From contig CP128857.1 in assembly GCA_030388725.1 (NCBI GenBank), forward strand, positions 1,116,001 through 1,180,000: a stretch of DNA of 64,000 nt. Direction: 5' to 3'. Shown piece by piece: positions 25,161 to 34,267 of this stretch. Under the pieces are notes generated by a model that was not told the origin of the DNA, did no database searches, and saw nothing but the letters and a program-made list of their open reading frames with translations. Within the stretch, counting starts at the first letter, position 1. Each line of letters begins with the position of its first letter. The translations under genes and the position numbers were made by a program. The DNA is from Prodigiosinella aquatilis (GTDB lineage Bacteria > Pseudomonadota > Gammaproteobacteria > Enterobacterales > Enterobacteriaceae).

Positions 25161-25816
25161 GCCGTTTTCGCAATGCGGTCAGCGCCCGGGACAACCATAT
25201 TTTCACCCTGCGTATGGTGTGCGCCATGTTGTTTGTCGCGATGGTGACAACCAGCACCGGCTGGATGCTGGCTCCCCGAAACCTGACTATCCACAATCCG
25301 CCCGATCTCCGTTCGGGCAGCACCAAAAAATGGTGGGAAGTGCCACCTTCCACGGTATACAGCTTTGCGTTTTATATCTTTCAGCAATTGAATGCCTGGC
25401 CTAAAAATGGGGAAGTGGATTATCCAGCCAAAATTGCTCAGATGAGCCCTTATCTGACACCGGCCTGTCAGGATTTTTTGAATAAGGATGCCGAGTTTCG
25501 CACCAACAGCGGCGAGCTGAAAGACCGCGTGCGCGTGGTCTATGAGATCCCCAAACGCGGTTACAGCAGCAAGAGTGTAGAGATCAAATCCGAGGATGAA
25601 TGGGTGGCCCGCCTTGATCTGGTGGCGGACGAGTATTACCACACCGAACCGGTGAAACGGGCGATGGTGCGTTATCCGATAAAAGTGATCCGCTGGGAGG
25701 GCGACCCTGAACGTAATCCGTTCGGGCTGGCGATGGATTGTTATGGCGGTGTGCCGCAGCGCCTGGAAGCCATACCTGTTCAGGCACCTGAGAAAAAAAC
25801 AGGGGTGTTCCAGTGA
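25157..25816 (+). CDS. ICE protein, PFL_4703 family (TIGR03746)
   Basis: 219 residues, one N-terminal membrane anchor (MVCAMLFVAMVTTSTGWML) and a periplasmic domain. It is comparable to TraE/VirB8-type assembly factors in size, topology and position. Part of the tightly packed block from 23851 to 31903. Confidence 0.85.
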   Translation: MSRFRNAVSARDNHIFTLRMVCAMLFVAMVTTSTGWMLAPRNLTIHNPPDLRSGSTKKWWEVPPSTVYSFAFYIFQQLNAWPKNGEVDYPAKIAQMSPYLTPACQDFLNKDAEFRTNSGELKDRVRVVYEIPKRGYSSKSVEIKSEDEWVARLDLVADEYYHTEPVKRAMVRYPIKVIRWEGDPERNPFGLAMDCYGGVPQRLEAIPVQAPEKKTGVFQ

Positions 25817-26709
25817 AACTAAAAATCCTGGCCGCGATGGGACTGATAATGACAACGGTTGGTGTGGCTCATGCCGTGGAGCTGATGAAGTGGGAGCGGA
25901 TCCCTCTGCAAATTCCTCTCAACGTGGGGCAAGAGCGGATCGTGTTTGTGGATAAAAACGTGCGGGTCGGGTTCCCACCCTCCCTTAACGGCAAGTTGAG
26001 AGTACAAAGCAGCGGGGGCGCGGTCTATCTGGATGCCAGTGATGCCTTTCCTGTGACGCGTCTGCAGTTGCAGAACAAGGAAAACGGCGAAATCATTTTG
26101 CTCGATGTCAGCGCCGCGGTGGGAAAAACGACCCGCGAACCGGTTCAGGTGGTGTATGACGGCGACGTGTCATCGGCGTCGGCCAGCGACAAAACTCAGG
26201 TCAGCGGTACCGGAAGTCGCCATGGTCAATCGGTATCGACTCAGAATGAAGCGATGACAGAACGGCGCAAGCCAGCAAAGTTGAATGCTCCGTTACCGGT
26301 GGCGTTGACTCGCTATGCCGCACAAAGCCTCTACGGCCCACTGCGCACCGTGGAGGCGGTGCCGGGTATCAGTACCGTCGCGCTTAAAGTGCCTTCCCGG
26401 ATCACTACTCTCTATCCCTCAGCGCCAGTGACCGTCAGTCCGCTGGCGGCCTGGGGCCTTAACGGTTACAGCGTCGTTGCCCTGCAGGTGCGTAACACGG
26501 CAGCGACAAAAGTCATTCTTGATCCCCGGGAACTGGAGGGGCAGTTTGTCTCGGCGACTTTTCAGCACCGGTGGTTAGGGAATGCAGGGACGCCCGAGGA
26601 TACCACGGTGTTGTATTTGGTGACGAAAGGCCGTCCGGAAAGCGCATTCTTGTCCGAACCCGTCGTGCCGTTGGTCAACGGTAAAAAGACGCGGAGTACC
26701 CGTAAATGA
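25813..26709 (+). CDS. ICE protein, PFL_4704 family (TIGR03749)
   Basis: 298 residues with a signal peptide (ending near AHAVE). The N-terminal half is beta-rich, like TraK/VirB9 secretins, and a linker (about 110-150) separates the C-terminal domain. Probably the periplasmic or outer-membrane core of the channel. Coupled on both sides. Confidence 0.85.
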   Translation: MKLKILAAMGLIMTTVGVAHAVELMKWERIPLQIPLNVGQERIVFVDKNVRVGFPPSLNGKLRVQSSGGAVYLDASDAFPVTRLQLQNKENGEIILLDVSAAVGKTTREPVQVVYDGDVSSASASDKTQVSGTGSRHGQSVSTQNEAMTERRKPAKLNAPLPVALTRYAAQSLYGPLRTVEAVPGISTVALKVPSRITTLYPSAPVTVSPLAAWGLNGYSVVALQVRNTAATKVILDPRELEGQFVSATFQHRWLGNAGTPEDTTVLYLVTKGRPESAFLSEPVVPLVNGKKTRSTRK

Positions 26710-28229
26710 AAATAAAATCCAATGGTCTGGTCAAACTCATGGTGCCGCTGGCTATCCTCGGCACGGTGTTCATTGGTGTCAAATCCTGCTCAACAGATGG
26801 TGGGGAGAAAAACGCGCAGGCCAATGCAGGAACGGCAGTGCCTGACCTGACGCCGGAGGACATGAAGGCGATGGGCATTGAAGGGGACACGCCTCAGGAC
26901 ACCCTGCGCACGCTGGTCGGCAGCCTGAAGACGGTGACGAAGCGGCAAAACCAGCTTGACGCCGACAACAAGGCTCTGGCGGAAGAAAATAAAAACCTGC
27001 AGCAGAGCAATCAGAACGTTGATGAGCGTATCAATCAGGCGGTGATCAATGCGCAGTCAACGGCAGATAAAGAACAAAGCCATCTGAAAGGCCAGGTACA
27101 AGCACTGACTGCACAGATTGGCGACCTCATGCAGAAATTGAAGGATAAAGGCAACGGCGGTCAGGGAACGATGACAGGAAATCCTTCTACCATCGGCAGT
27201 GATATCCCGGTGGGGTTGGGGCTCGATGGCGGAGGCGTCGGGAGTGCCGTGCCCTCAACAGGGAGCGATGGTCTCCTGTGGGTTGAACCTAAAGACGGCG
27301 TAGCGATAGATGCCAGCGGCAAACCGGTTGGAGAGGGGAATACCAACATTGCCAACGGTTTTTCCTTTGCGACCTCCTTCCTGGATGATAATGCCATCAC
27401 CCGTCAGAAAGCCGAACTGGCCAATAAAACCAATGCCGGCAAAACCCTCAGTGGCAATAATGCCGCCGAGGGCCCCGTTGATCCGGTATATACCCTGCCT
27501 GAAAATTCAACATTAATTGGCAGCCGGGCGATGACCGCGTTGCTCGGACGCGTCCCTATCGATGGAAAAGTCACCGACCCTTATCCCTTCAAAGTGCTTA
27601 TTGGCAAAGACAACCTGACCGCGAACGGTATCGACCTGCCGGATGTGCAGGGCGCAATTGTCTCCGGCACGGCGACCGGTGACTGGACGCTGTCGTGCGT
27701 GCGCGGCTCGGTGACCAGCATCACGTTTGTTTTTTCTGATGGCACAGTACGTACCCTGCCACGGCCTGCCGGGCAGACCGACAGCCAGGGCGGAAACAAC
27801 GGCAACAATGCTGGCAGTATTGGCTGGCTGTCAGATGAAAACGGTATTCCCTGTCTCTCTGGCGAGCGGAAATCGAACGCATCGACCTATTTGCCCACAC
27901 TCTTTGCGCTCTCTGCCAGCAGCGCCGCTGGCGATGCGCTGGCCCAGAACCAAAATACTGCGCAGACGAACGCTTATGGTGGTGTGACATCAACGCTGAC
28001 GGGCGATGCCGGACAGTCTGTCCTCGGTAAAGCCGTCTCCGGGGGGATGCGGGATATGGCGGACTGGGTGAAAGCCCGCTATGGCCAGACCTTTGATGCC
28101 ATCTATGTGCCCCCGGGCATGAAGGTGGCGGTCCATATCACCCGGCAGCTGGCGATTGATTATGAAGAGAAAGGTCGCAAAGTGAAGTATGACTTCAGCC
28201 TGAGCCAGGCTGGCACGGGACTGGACTAA
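26706..28229 (+). CDS. TraB/VirB10-like channel scaffold, PFL_4705 family (TIGR03752)
   Basis: 507 residues: an N-terminal membrane anchor (LVKLMVPLAILGTVFIGV), a coiled coil (about 75-150), a Gly-rich linker and a large C-terminal domain with ENSTLIGSRAMTALLGRVP. The plan is that of TraB/VirB10, which spans both membranes and signals ATP use to the outer pore. Confidence 0.88.
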   Translation: MKIKSNGLVKLMVPLAILGTVFIGVKSCSTDGGEKNAQANAGTAVPDLTPEDMKAMGIEGDTPQDTLRTLVGSLKTVTKRQNQLDADNKALAEENKNLQQSNQNVDERINQAVINAQSTADKEQSHLKGQVQALTAQIGDLMQKLKDKGNGGQGTMTGNPSTIGSDIPVGLGLDGGGVGSAVPSTGSDGLLWVEPKDGVAIDASGKPVGEGNTNIANGFSFATSFLDDNAITRQKAELANKTNAGKTLSGNNAAEGPVDPVYTLPENSTLIGSRAMTALLGRVPIDGKVTDPYPFKVLIGKDNLTANGIDLPDVQGAIVSGTATGDWTLSCVRGSVTSITFVFSDGTVRTLPRPAGQTDSQGGNNGNNAGSIGWLSDENGIPCLSGERKSNASTYLPTLFALSASSAAGDALAQNQNTAQTNAYGGVTSTLTGDAGQSVLGKAVSGGMRDMADWVKARYGQTFDAIYVPPGMKVAVHITRQLAIDYEEKGRKVKYDFSLSQAGTGLD

Positions 28230-28281
28230 ATAGGGGACTTTGTCTCAGCGGATGAACTCTACAAGAAAGGTGGACAGGTGC

Positions 28282-28689
28282 ATGAAAAAGAATAGAACAC
28301 CGCTGCTGTATGCAGTGTTACTGATGCTGCTGAGCGGTTGCAGTACCAGTAAAGATGCCATGCTGCCACCCGGTGACAGCACCATGCTGGAGTTGTGGAA
28401 TGACGGGGCTTCGACGACTCATGCCACCGGCGAGGGTCGGGCGACCTTGCGTCGGGCGCTAAATGATCGTGAACGCACTGCGTCAACGCCGATGGCGGAA
28501 AGCTACAGCCGTACTCAGGAAAATGAAATTCAGCAGACGTTTCCGCGTCTGCCTAATCCCGACATGGTGATGTATGTCTACCCCCACATCGCCGAGGGCA
28601 ATGCGCCGGTGCCGGGGTATAGCACCGTATTTCCATTCTACAGGCAGATCCAATACGCCCTGCCGGGCGAACGCACAGGAGATCTGTAA
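28282..28689 (+). CDS. Conjugation lipoprotein, TIGR03751 family
   Basis: 135 residues from MKKNRTPLLYAVLLMLLSGC; LLSGC is a lipobox, so it is lipidated at Cys20 and likely a TraV/VirB7 analogue. An upstream start (28240) would spoil the signal peptide. It overlaps traC by one base. Confidence 0.85.
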   Translation: MKKNRTPLLYAVLLMLLSGCSTSKDAMLPPGDSTMLELWNDGASTTHATGEGRATLRRALNDRERTASTPMAESYSRTQENEIQQTFPRLPNPDMVMYVYPHIAEGNAPVPGYSTVFPFYRQIQYALPGERTGDL

Positions 28690-31508
28690 TGTTTTCATTG
28701 TTTCGCCGTCAAACGGACGCCTCTGAAGTGCACCTTACCGGCAGCGGCCCTTTTGCTGTCGAAGGGCATGAGCCATTCAGCCGTGAAGGGACGTTTACTC
28801 ACCGTGATGAGGCCAGGGCCTACAGCCAACAGCCTTCTATTATCGATTATATGCCCTGGGGGGAATATCTCCCTGAAGGACGATGCCTGTTACTTGATGA
28901 CGGTGTTTCCGTCGGTGCCGTGTTTGAAGTGATCCCTGTCGGCACAGAAGGCCGCCCGGCCGAACGTCTGGAGGAGATCCGCGACGTGGTGGAAGATGCG
29001 CTGCAGGACAGCTTGCCGGAACTCGATGGCAACCAGTGGGTGGCGCAGTTTTACTGCCAGGATGAAACCGATGTCACGGCGTATATGGATAAGCTGCGGG
29101 GTTATGTGAAACCCTGGGCGCAGGGAACGCCGTTTACTCAGGCCTGGCTGGCCGAAACCGAACGGCATATGAAAAGCATCTCAGTAGAAAAGGGGCTCTT
29201 TGACGACAAGATTGTCACCGGTGCCCCCTGGCGTGGCCAGACCCGGCGTACACGGATGGTGATTTATCGTTACGTCGAAAAGAATGCGCGTGATCCGTTG
29301 CCGCCGGCCATCATGTTAAATCAGGTATGTGACCGCCTGACGTCGGCCATGGTTGGAGCCGGTATTCGCTGTGAGCGACAAAACGGTGAACAGATCCACA
29401 GCTGGTTGCTGCGCTGGTTTAACCCCAGCCCGCAATGGGTCGCCCCGGACGTGCTCTACCGTGCCGCCCGGCACGACGACGGCGAGCCAGATAGCTTGCC
29501 TATCCTCAATGATTTCAGTGAAACGCTGTGGTTTACGCGCCCGCGCAGCGATGCCGAGCGTGGTGTATGGTGGTTTGATAACGTCGCTCACAAGGCGGTA
29601 CCGGTTGAACGTTTACGTCGCGCGCCCCAGACCGGCCATCTGACCGGTGAAGTCCGGCGGGGGGAGAACATCAATACCCTGATGGATCTGATGCCGGAAG
29701 GCACCATGATTGCCATGACGCTGATAGTTCAACCGCAGGATGTGCTGGAAGAGGAGTTCAATCGTCTTGGTCGCAATGCCATGGGCGAAAATATCGAGTC
29801 CACTCGTGCCCGCGAGGATGCGTACAAAGCCCGTGAATACCTGGGGGAACGGCATAAGTTGTACCGTGCGGCGCTGACTTTTCTCATCCGGGCACCCAAT
29901 CTCGATACCCTCGACAAGCGTTATCTCGATATCAGCGCCAAACTGCTCAATGCAGGACTACAGCCGGTGAATCCGGAACATGATGTGGCCCCACTGAACG
30001 GTTACCTGCGGGCGATGCCGATGTGCTTTAACCCGACGGTGGATAAAAATCACTGGTACAGTCGGCTGACGTTTGTGCAGCATTTTGCCTGCCTGCTGCC
30101 GGTCTTTGGCCGGGACACCGGCACTGGCAATCCTGGATTCTCCTTCTTCAATCGCGGTGGTGCGCCGCTGACCTTCGACCCGATGAACAAAACCGACCGT
30201 ACGCAGAATGCACATTTACTGCTGTTCGGACCGACAGGCTCCGGGAAGTCGGCCACGCTGTGCAGTGCGTTGTCTCAGTTGATGGCGGTTCACCGATCAC
30301 GGTTGTTCCTGCTGGAAGCGGGTAACTCCTTCGGGCTGTTTGCCGATTACTGTGAGTCGCTGGGGCTGACCGTCAATAAAATCAGCGTGAAGCCGGGGAA
30401 AGGGGTCTCTCTGGCACCCTTTGCGGATGCCCATCTGCTGCTGCAGGCATCACCGGATGAGCTGGTAACGGATGAGTCGGCACTACCAGAACTCGATGCC
30501 GGCACTGACGATGATGAAGAGGATGAAAAACGTGACATCCTGGGCGAGATGGAAATTGCGGCGCGTTTGATGGTCACCGGCGGGGAAGCCGCAGAGGAAG
30601 CACGTATGACCCGTGCTGACCGTGGGATGTTGCGTGAAGCAATTTTAGCCGCGGCACGCACGTCATTCGGTGAAAGTCGTCAAATGTTGCCAGAGGATTT
30701 GATGCATGCGCTGGAAAATATTGCGCGTGATAACGCGAAAGACGCAGACGGCCGCGAGCGCAGAACGGCCAGCCGGCGTGCGCGTGCGGAAGAAATGTCC
30801 GAAGCATTACGTATGTTTACCGAAGGCTTTGAGGGTGAGTTGTTTAACCGTCCTGGTACGCCGTGGCCAGAGGCGGACGTCACGCTGATTGACCTGGGTA
30901 CGCTGGCCCGTGAAGGTTATGAAGCGCAGATGGCGGTGGCCGTCATTGCCCTGGTCAATACCGTGAACAATATTGCCGAGCGCGATCAGTACCTCGATCG
31001 GGAAATCAATATGGTTATCGATGAAGCCCATATTGTGACCACCAACCCGCTGCTCTCACCTTACATGACCAAGGTGGTGAAAATGTGGCGTAAGCTTGGC
31101 GCCTGGCTGTGGCTGGCCACACAGAACCTCGCGGACTACCCCGATACGGCGGAAAAAATGCTTAACATGGCCGAGTGGTGGCTGTGCCTGACCATGCCGC
31201 CGGATGAGGTCGAGCAAATCTCTCGCTTTAAGAAACTCACCGTGGAGCAAAAAGCCATGCTGCTGTCGGCGACCAAACTGCCGCGGTGCTATACCGAAGG
31301 CGTGGTGCTGGCCAAACGGGTAGAGGCGTTGTTCAGGGCCGTTCCTCCCAGCCTGTACCTGGCGCTTGGGATGACGGAAAAAGAAGAGAAAGCGGAGCGG
31401 CGGGCACTGATGAATGAACATCACTGCAGTGAACTGGATGCGGCGTTCCATGTGGCACGTAAGCTCGACAAAGCTCGGGGAATACTCACTGAAATGAGGG
31501 CAGCATGA
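28689..31508 (+). CDS. traC: TraC/VirB4-type conjugative transfer ATPase (PFL_4706)
   Basis: 939 residues. Walker A GPTGSGKSA near residue 514 and Walker B in NMVIDEAHIV near residue 776. There is an acidic insert (DAGTDDDEEDEKRD) between them. VirB4-like proteins power pilus assembly and DNA transfer. Intact, with ribosome site and overlaps as in other ICEs. Confidence 0.92.
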   Translation: MFSLFRRQTDASEVHLTGSGPFAVEGHEPFSREGTFTHRDEARAYSQQPSIIDYMPWGEYLPEGRCLLLDDGVSVGAVFEVIPVGTEGRPAERLEEIRDVVEDALQDSLPELDGNQWVAQFYCQDETDVTAYMDKLRGYVKPWAQGTPFTQAWLAETERHMKSISVEKGLFDDKIVTGAPWRGQTRRTRMVIYRYVEKNARDPLPPAIMLNQVCDRLTSAMVGAGIRCERQNGEQIHSWLLRWFNPSPQWVAPDVLYRAARHDDGEPDSLPILNDFSETLWFTRPRSDAERGVWWFDNVAHKAVPVERLRRAPQTGHLTGEVRRGENINTLMDLMPEGTMIAMTLIVQPQDVLEEEFNRLGRNAMGENIESTRAREDAYKAREYLGERHKLYRAALTFLIRAPNLDTLDKRYLDISAKLLNAGLQPVNPEHDVAPLNGYLRAMPMCFNPTVDKNHWYSRLTFVQHFACLLPVFGRDTGTGNPGFSFFNRGGAPLTFDPMNKTDRTQNAHLLLFGPTGSGKSATLCSALSQLMAVHRSRLFLLEAGNSFGLFADYCESLGLTVNKISVKPGKGVSLAPFADAHLLLQASPDELVTDESALPELDAGTDDDEEDEKRDILGEMEIAARLMVTGGEAAEEARMTRADRGMLREAILAAARTSFGESRQMLPEDLMHALENIARDNAKDADGRERRTASRRARAEEMSEALRMFTEGFEGELFNRPGTPWPEADVTLIDLGTLAREGYEAQMAVAVIALVNTVNNIAERDQYLDREINMVIDEAHIVTTNPLLSPYMTKVVKMWRKLGAWLWLATQNLADYPDTAEKMLNMAEWWLCLTMPPDEVEQISRFKKLTVEQKAMLLSATKLPRCYTEGVVLAKRVEALFRAVPPSLYLALGMTEKEEKAERRALMNEHHCSELDAAFHVARKLDKARGILTEMRAA

Positions 31509-31903
31509 GACGACGTGGAATGTCACCACCGACGGTGGTCAACGATAACGAAATGAGTCTTACCGTCATGTTTGATGTGCCACCGCAAGGGGATGCATAT
31601 ATTGGTGAAAGTGATCACCGTCAGCTGATGAAGCTGAAAGATAATATCCGTCGGCGCCTGCATTCACCGGTGACTCTCTCCATACGGCCGCACCGAGTGG
31701 GTATGCTCAATTGCCTTTCCATCCATCTGGGGGATAAGGCCGGTACCACGCTGGATCTGTTGATCACCCTCGCTGGTAACTCGGTCTGGCCAGATGATAA
31801 TGAATATGCCCGGGGGGCCCGGTGGTATATCAATGTGCCGGATGCCACTGACATGATGTGGCTGCTGAAATCGCTGGACGTTGTCACGCTCAACGAGGGG
31901 TGA
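31505..31903 (+). CDS. Conserved ICE hypothetical protein
   Basis: 132 residues, no signal or membrane segment, predicted mixed alpha/beta. It overlaps traC by 4 bases and ends the operon before a double terminator. I do not recognise a family. Its coupling to traC suggests a role in transfer. Confidence 0.65.
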   Translation: MRRRGMSPPTVVNDNEMSLTVMFDVPPQGDAYIGESDHRQLMKLKDNIRRRLHSPVTLSIRPHRVGMLNCLSIHLGDKAGTTLDLLITLAGNSVWPDDNEYARGARWYINVPDATDMMWLLKSLDVVTLNEG

Positions 31904-31908
31904 TCGGA

Positions 31909-31987
31909 AACTGGCGGCGACTGCTCAAATCTTTTGGGCAGACGACGCCAGTTGAACAAGCCGCAGGCGCGTTAGCTTGTTTTTAAA
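31909..31987 (+). terminator. Double terminator closing the traC operon
   Basis: First a stem AACTGGCG (31909) / CGCCAGTT (31946) with an inner stem; then AACAAGC (31955) / GCTTGTT (31975) running into TTTTT. Transcription of the 23851-31903 block should stop here. Confidence 0.75.
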
Positions 31988-32044
31988 GGGAGGAGAGGAA
32001 GCCTTCGGCAGGATTAAGGATCCGGTTTACTTCTGGCAGAAACA

Positions 32045-32332
32045 TTACCTCATCCGTTCGCTAGCCAGATTATAAACATCGTTTCGTTCCCGTTTACCCA
32101 CAGCGACAACAGCGATAATTAATTTATCGTCAATCACTTGGTAAGCCAGGCGAAAACCAGACATTCGACGTTTTATTTTGTAGCAGTCTTTTATTCCACG
32201 AAGTTTAGCTGAAGGAATATGTGGATTTTCACAGCATTTTTTCAGTTTTTTTGCAAACTGTTGCTGAATGGCTTTATCCAGTTTCTGCCATTCTTTCAGC
32301 GCATCTTCCCTGAATTTGACTGTGTAGCTCAT
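32045..32332 (-). CDS. relE: RelE-type mRNA interferase toxin (StbE-like)
   Basis: 95 residues very like E. coli RelE: ALKEWQKLDKAIQQQF, KLRGIKDCYKIK and the basic C-terminal stretch SGFRLAYQVIDDKLIIAVVAVGKRER. It cleaves mRNA in the ribosome. It overlaps its antitoxin by 4 bases. The pair sits between two ICE operons, a stabilising cassette rather than core machinery. Confidence 0.9.
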   Translation of the reverse strand: MSYTVKFREDALKEWQKLDKAIQQQFAKKLKKCCENPHIPSAKLRGIKDCYKIKRRMSGFRLAYQVIDDKLIIAVVAVGKRERNDVYNLASERMR

Positions 32333-32580
32333 AGATAGCTATCCAGATCCACATCAAGCAGGGGTTGGTGGCTGCGTTCGGCTACCAGCTTCACCAGTTC
32401 CTGATCGTCGAGTGCATTAAGTATCTTCTCGTACAGTTCGGCAGGGACGCAATAAAAAGCAGGTTGGTTGCGATTAAGTATGGCAACTGGAAAGCCCTCC
32501 CCGGCGTTGACTGTCGCCATAGGGTTTTTCTTGAGTTCGCTGACACTAGCACTCGTATCACTTAGGATGATATTTGGCAT
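32329..32580 (-). CDS. Phd/YefM-type antitoxin (StbD-like)
   Basis: 83 residues; the Phd/YefM DNA-binding fold starts at ILSDTSASVSELKKNP, followed by GFPVAILNRNQPAFYCV, and ends in an acidic toxin-binding tail. It pairs with RelE-like toxins in the stbDE family. Operators lie just upstream. Confidence 0.88.
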   Translation of the reverse strand: MPNIILSDTSASVSELKKNPMATVNAGEGFPVAILNRNQPAFYCVPAELYEKILNALDDQELVKLVAERSHQPLLDVDLDSYL

Positions 32581-32589
32581 ATAACACCT

Positions 32590-32650
32590 GTAAAGACCGT
32601 TTAACAGGTCTTTACAATGTAACCAAAAGGACCTGTTAACAAGTCTTTTT
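32590..32650. promoter_or_regulatory. Operator repeats of the StbDE-type module
   Basis: A perfect inverted repeat GTAAAGACC/GGTCTTTAC (32590-32615) is followed by a near-palindrome AAAAGGACCTGTTAAC... centred on GTTAAC (32626-32650). Both contain the same GACCTGTTAAC-type half site. The pattern fits cooperative autorepression by the toxin-antitoxin complex. Confidence 0.65.
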
Positions 32651-32846
32651 GATGTTTGAGTATGGATAGAATTATCTGAATATCCAGGTACGGCGGAAAT
32701 TAAACGGGAGGCAAAAAGGCCGCTGTGAGGTTTTAGTTCAGTAACTGGGGTTCCGGCTTACCCTCCAGGAAGCGGTCGAGTAACCCGAATAAATTTTCAC
32801 TGTCAGATATTGAGTTGTTTACTGACGTGAATACCGTATCGACGCA

Positions 32847-32873
32847 CCTTAGGCGGGTTATCCGCTTAAGGAG
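32847..32873 (+). promoter_or_regulatory. Hairpin covering the ribosome site of the PFL_4709 gene
   Basis: CCTTA-GGCGG pairs with CCGC-T-TAAGG around a 4-5 base loop; the AAGGAG ribosome site of the next gene is in the 3' arm. Translation of the third conjugation block may need unfolding of this stem. Confidence 0.5.
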
Positions 32874-32881
32874 TGTTCTCT

Positions 32882-33286
32882 ATGAAAAAACTCACCAGCT
32901 GTTTGCCGGCACTGTGCCTGTCTGCCAGTGCCTGTGCCGGCACGGTCATTTATACTGATAGCACCCATCCCGTTACCTCTTCTTCTCCTGATATTCCTGT
33001 GGTGTACCTCGATGCGCCTGAGCGTGTGCAGACGGGTATCTTTGGCACCTTACCGGCAAATCCCGCCCTTGCCGAAAAGCAGGCCCGCGATGTTCTGAGC
33101 TCGTCAGCGTTCAAATCGCAACAACAACAACTGGCCAGCGCGTATCAGGGGCTGATGAAAGCCTGGTCACTGGGGCTGACCAAATACCCTGCGGTTGTTT
33201 TTGACGATAAATGGGTGGTCTACGGGACCACTGACGTCAATGTGGCCATGCGGCACATGACGGACTGGCGGGGGGCAAACCAATGA
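32882..33286 (+). CDS. ICE protein, PFL_4709 family (TIGR03757)
   Basis: 134 residues with a short signal peptide (CLPALCLSASACAGT) and a thioredoxin-like C-terminal part ending in DDKWVVYGTTDVNVA. It resembles TrbC/TraW-scale pilus assembly factors. Start from AAGGAG 8 bases upstream. First gene of the block that ends with traG. Confidence 0.83.
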   Translation: MKKLTSCLPALCLSASACAGTVIYTDSTHPVTSSSPDIPVVYLDAPERVQTGIFGTLPANPALAEKQARDVLSSSAFKSQQQQLASAYQGLMKAWSLGLTKYPAVVFDDKWVVYGTTDVNVAMRHMTDWRGANQ

Positions 33287-34257
33287 CACGTTCCGTGTGG
33301 CGTTCGCGTCGGCTGTTATTGGCCACACTGCTGACTGGCAGCGGACTGTGTATGGCCAGCGTCAATACCGCCAGCCTGATTTCCAGCGCGGCCAGCGTAT
33401 CCTGCATCAGCTGGAAGGTGAAGGGGATCTGCTATTGGTTGCTGTGTACTCCCTTTGGTTGTTCTGTCAAAACGTCGGTAAAAGTTGAGCATTTTATCCC
33501 GGAAGCCGTGGTATCTGCGTATTCCGGCCTGGGGGATAATCCCTGGACAGAAATGGCCACCGTCAGTGATGCGGCCGGCAGCGGGGAAAGTGGCATTATT
33601 GGCGCGCTTAGCGGCATCAGCGCCGGTGGCGGCCAGCAGGAAATGAAAGCGCCCGGGCTGCGCAAACAAAATCTGCATTTTCATTATGCCGATGCCTATG
33701 GTCATCCGGCTACCACGCTTATCGGGGGACAGATTGCCGGGTATTCCTGCAAATCTGCCGCCACGCCTTTTGTTCCTTACTTTGTCAGTTCGCTGGATGC
33801 TCTGGTATGGCGCAGTGGTCTGCCTGAAGCCCTGTACCCGGAAGCACTCATCCCTGGTCAACGTGAACTCGGCAGTCAGGCAAGCGCCAACATGTGGGGC
33901 AATATTTACCCGCGCAGCGGCTTTGTCACGCAGGAAGACAGCTATAAATCTGCAGCCGTTGTCGCTCAGCGCGTGGCCGATGTGATCACCCGCACCGGCC
34001 AGCTTCACGTTTATCAGCCGCTCGTTGGTCAGCGGTCACCAGGTTACTGGCCCCCGGAGCCGGTAGAAGAGAATACCGGTACTCAGAACCATAAATGGCA
34101 ACGCCTTTCTCCGGCGTTGTCGACCACCTGTGCTGTTTTCCCTGATACCGGCGCAATTGTGGCCGAGGACGGTAATTACGCCTGGGCGCTTTGGCAACCC
34201 TATAGCTGCTGCAAACGTCGCGGGCAGACTTTCCTCTTCAGCACCGACTTTTCGTGA
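33283..34257 (+). CDS. ICE protein, PFL_4710 family (TraU-like, TIGR03756)
   Basis: 324 residues, signal peptide, and many Cys (CISWKVKGICYWLLCTPFGC near residue 45) as in TraU, a secreted mating-pair factor with several disulphides. Overlaps its upstream neighbour by 4 bases. Confidence 0.85.
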   Translation: MTRSVWRSRRLLLATLLTGSGLCMASVNTASLISSAASVSCISWKVKGICYWLLCTPFGCSVKTSVKVEHFIPEAVVSAYSGLGDNPWTEMATVSDAAGSGESGIIGALSGISAGGGQQEMKAPGLRKQNLHFHYADAYGHPATTLIGGQIAGYSCKSAATPFVPYFVSSLDALVWRSGLPEALYPEALIPGQRELGSQASANMWGNIYPRSGFVTQEDSYKSAAVVAQRVADVITRTGQLHVYQPLVGQRSPGYWPPEPVEENTGTQNHKWQRLSPALSTTCAVFPDTGAIVAEDGNYAWALWQPYSCCKRRGQTFLFSTDFS

Positions 34258-34267
34258 GACTTCCGCT

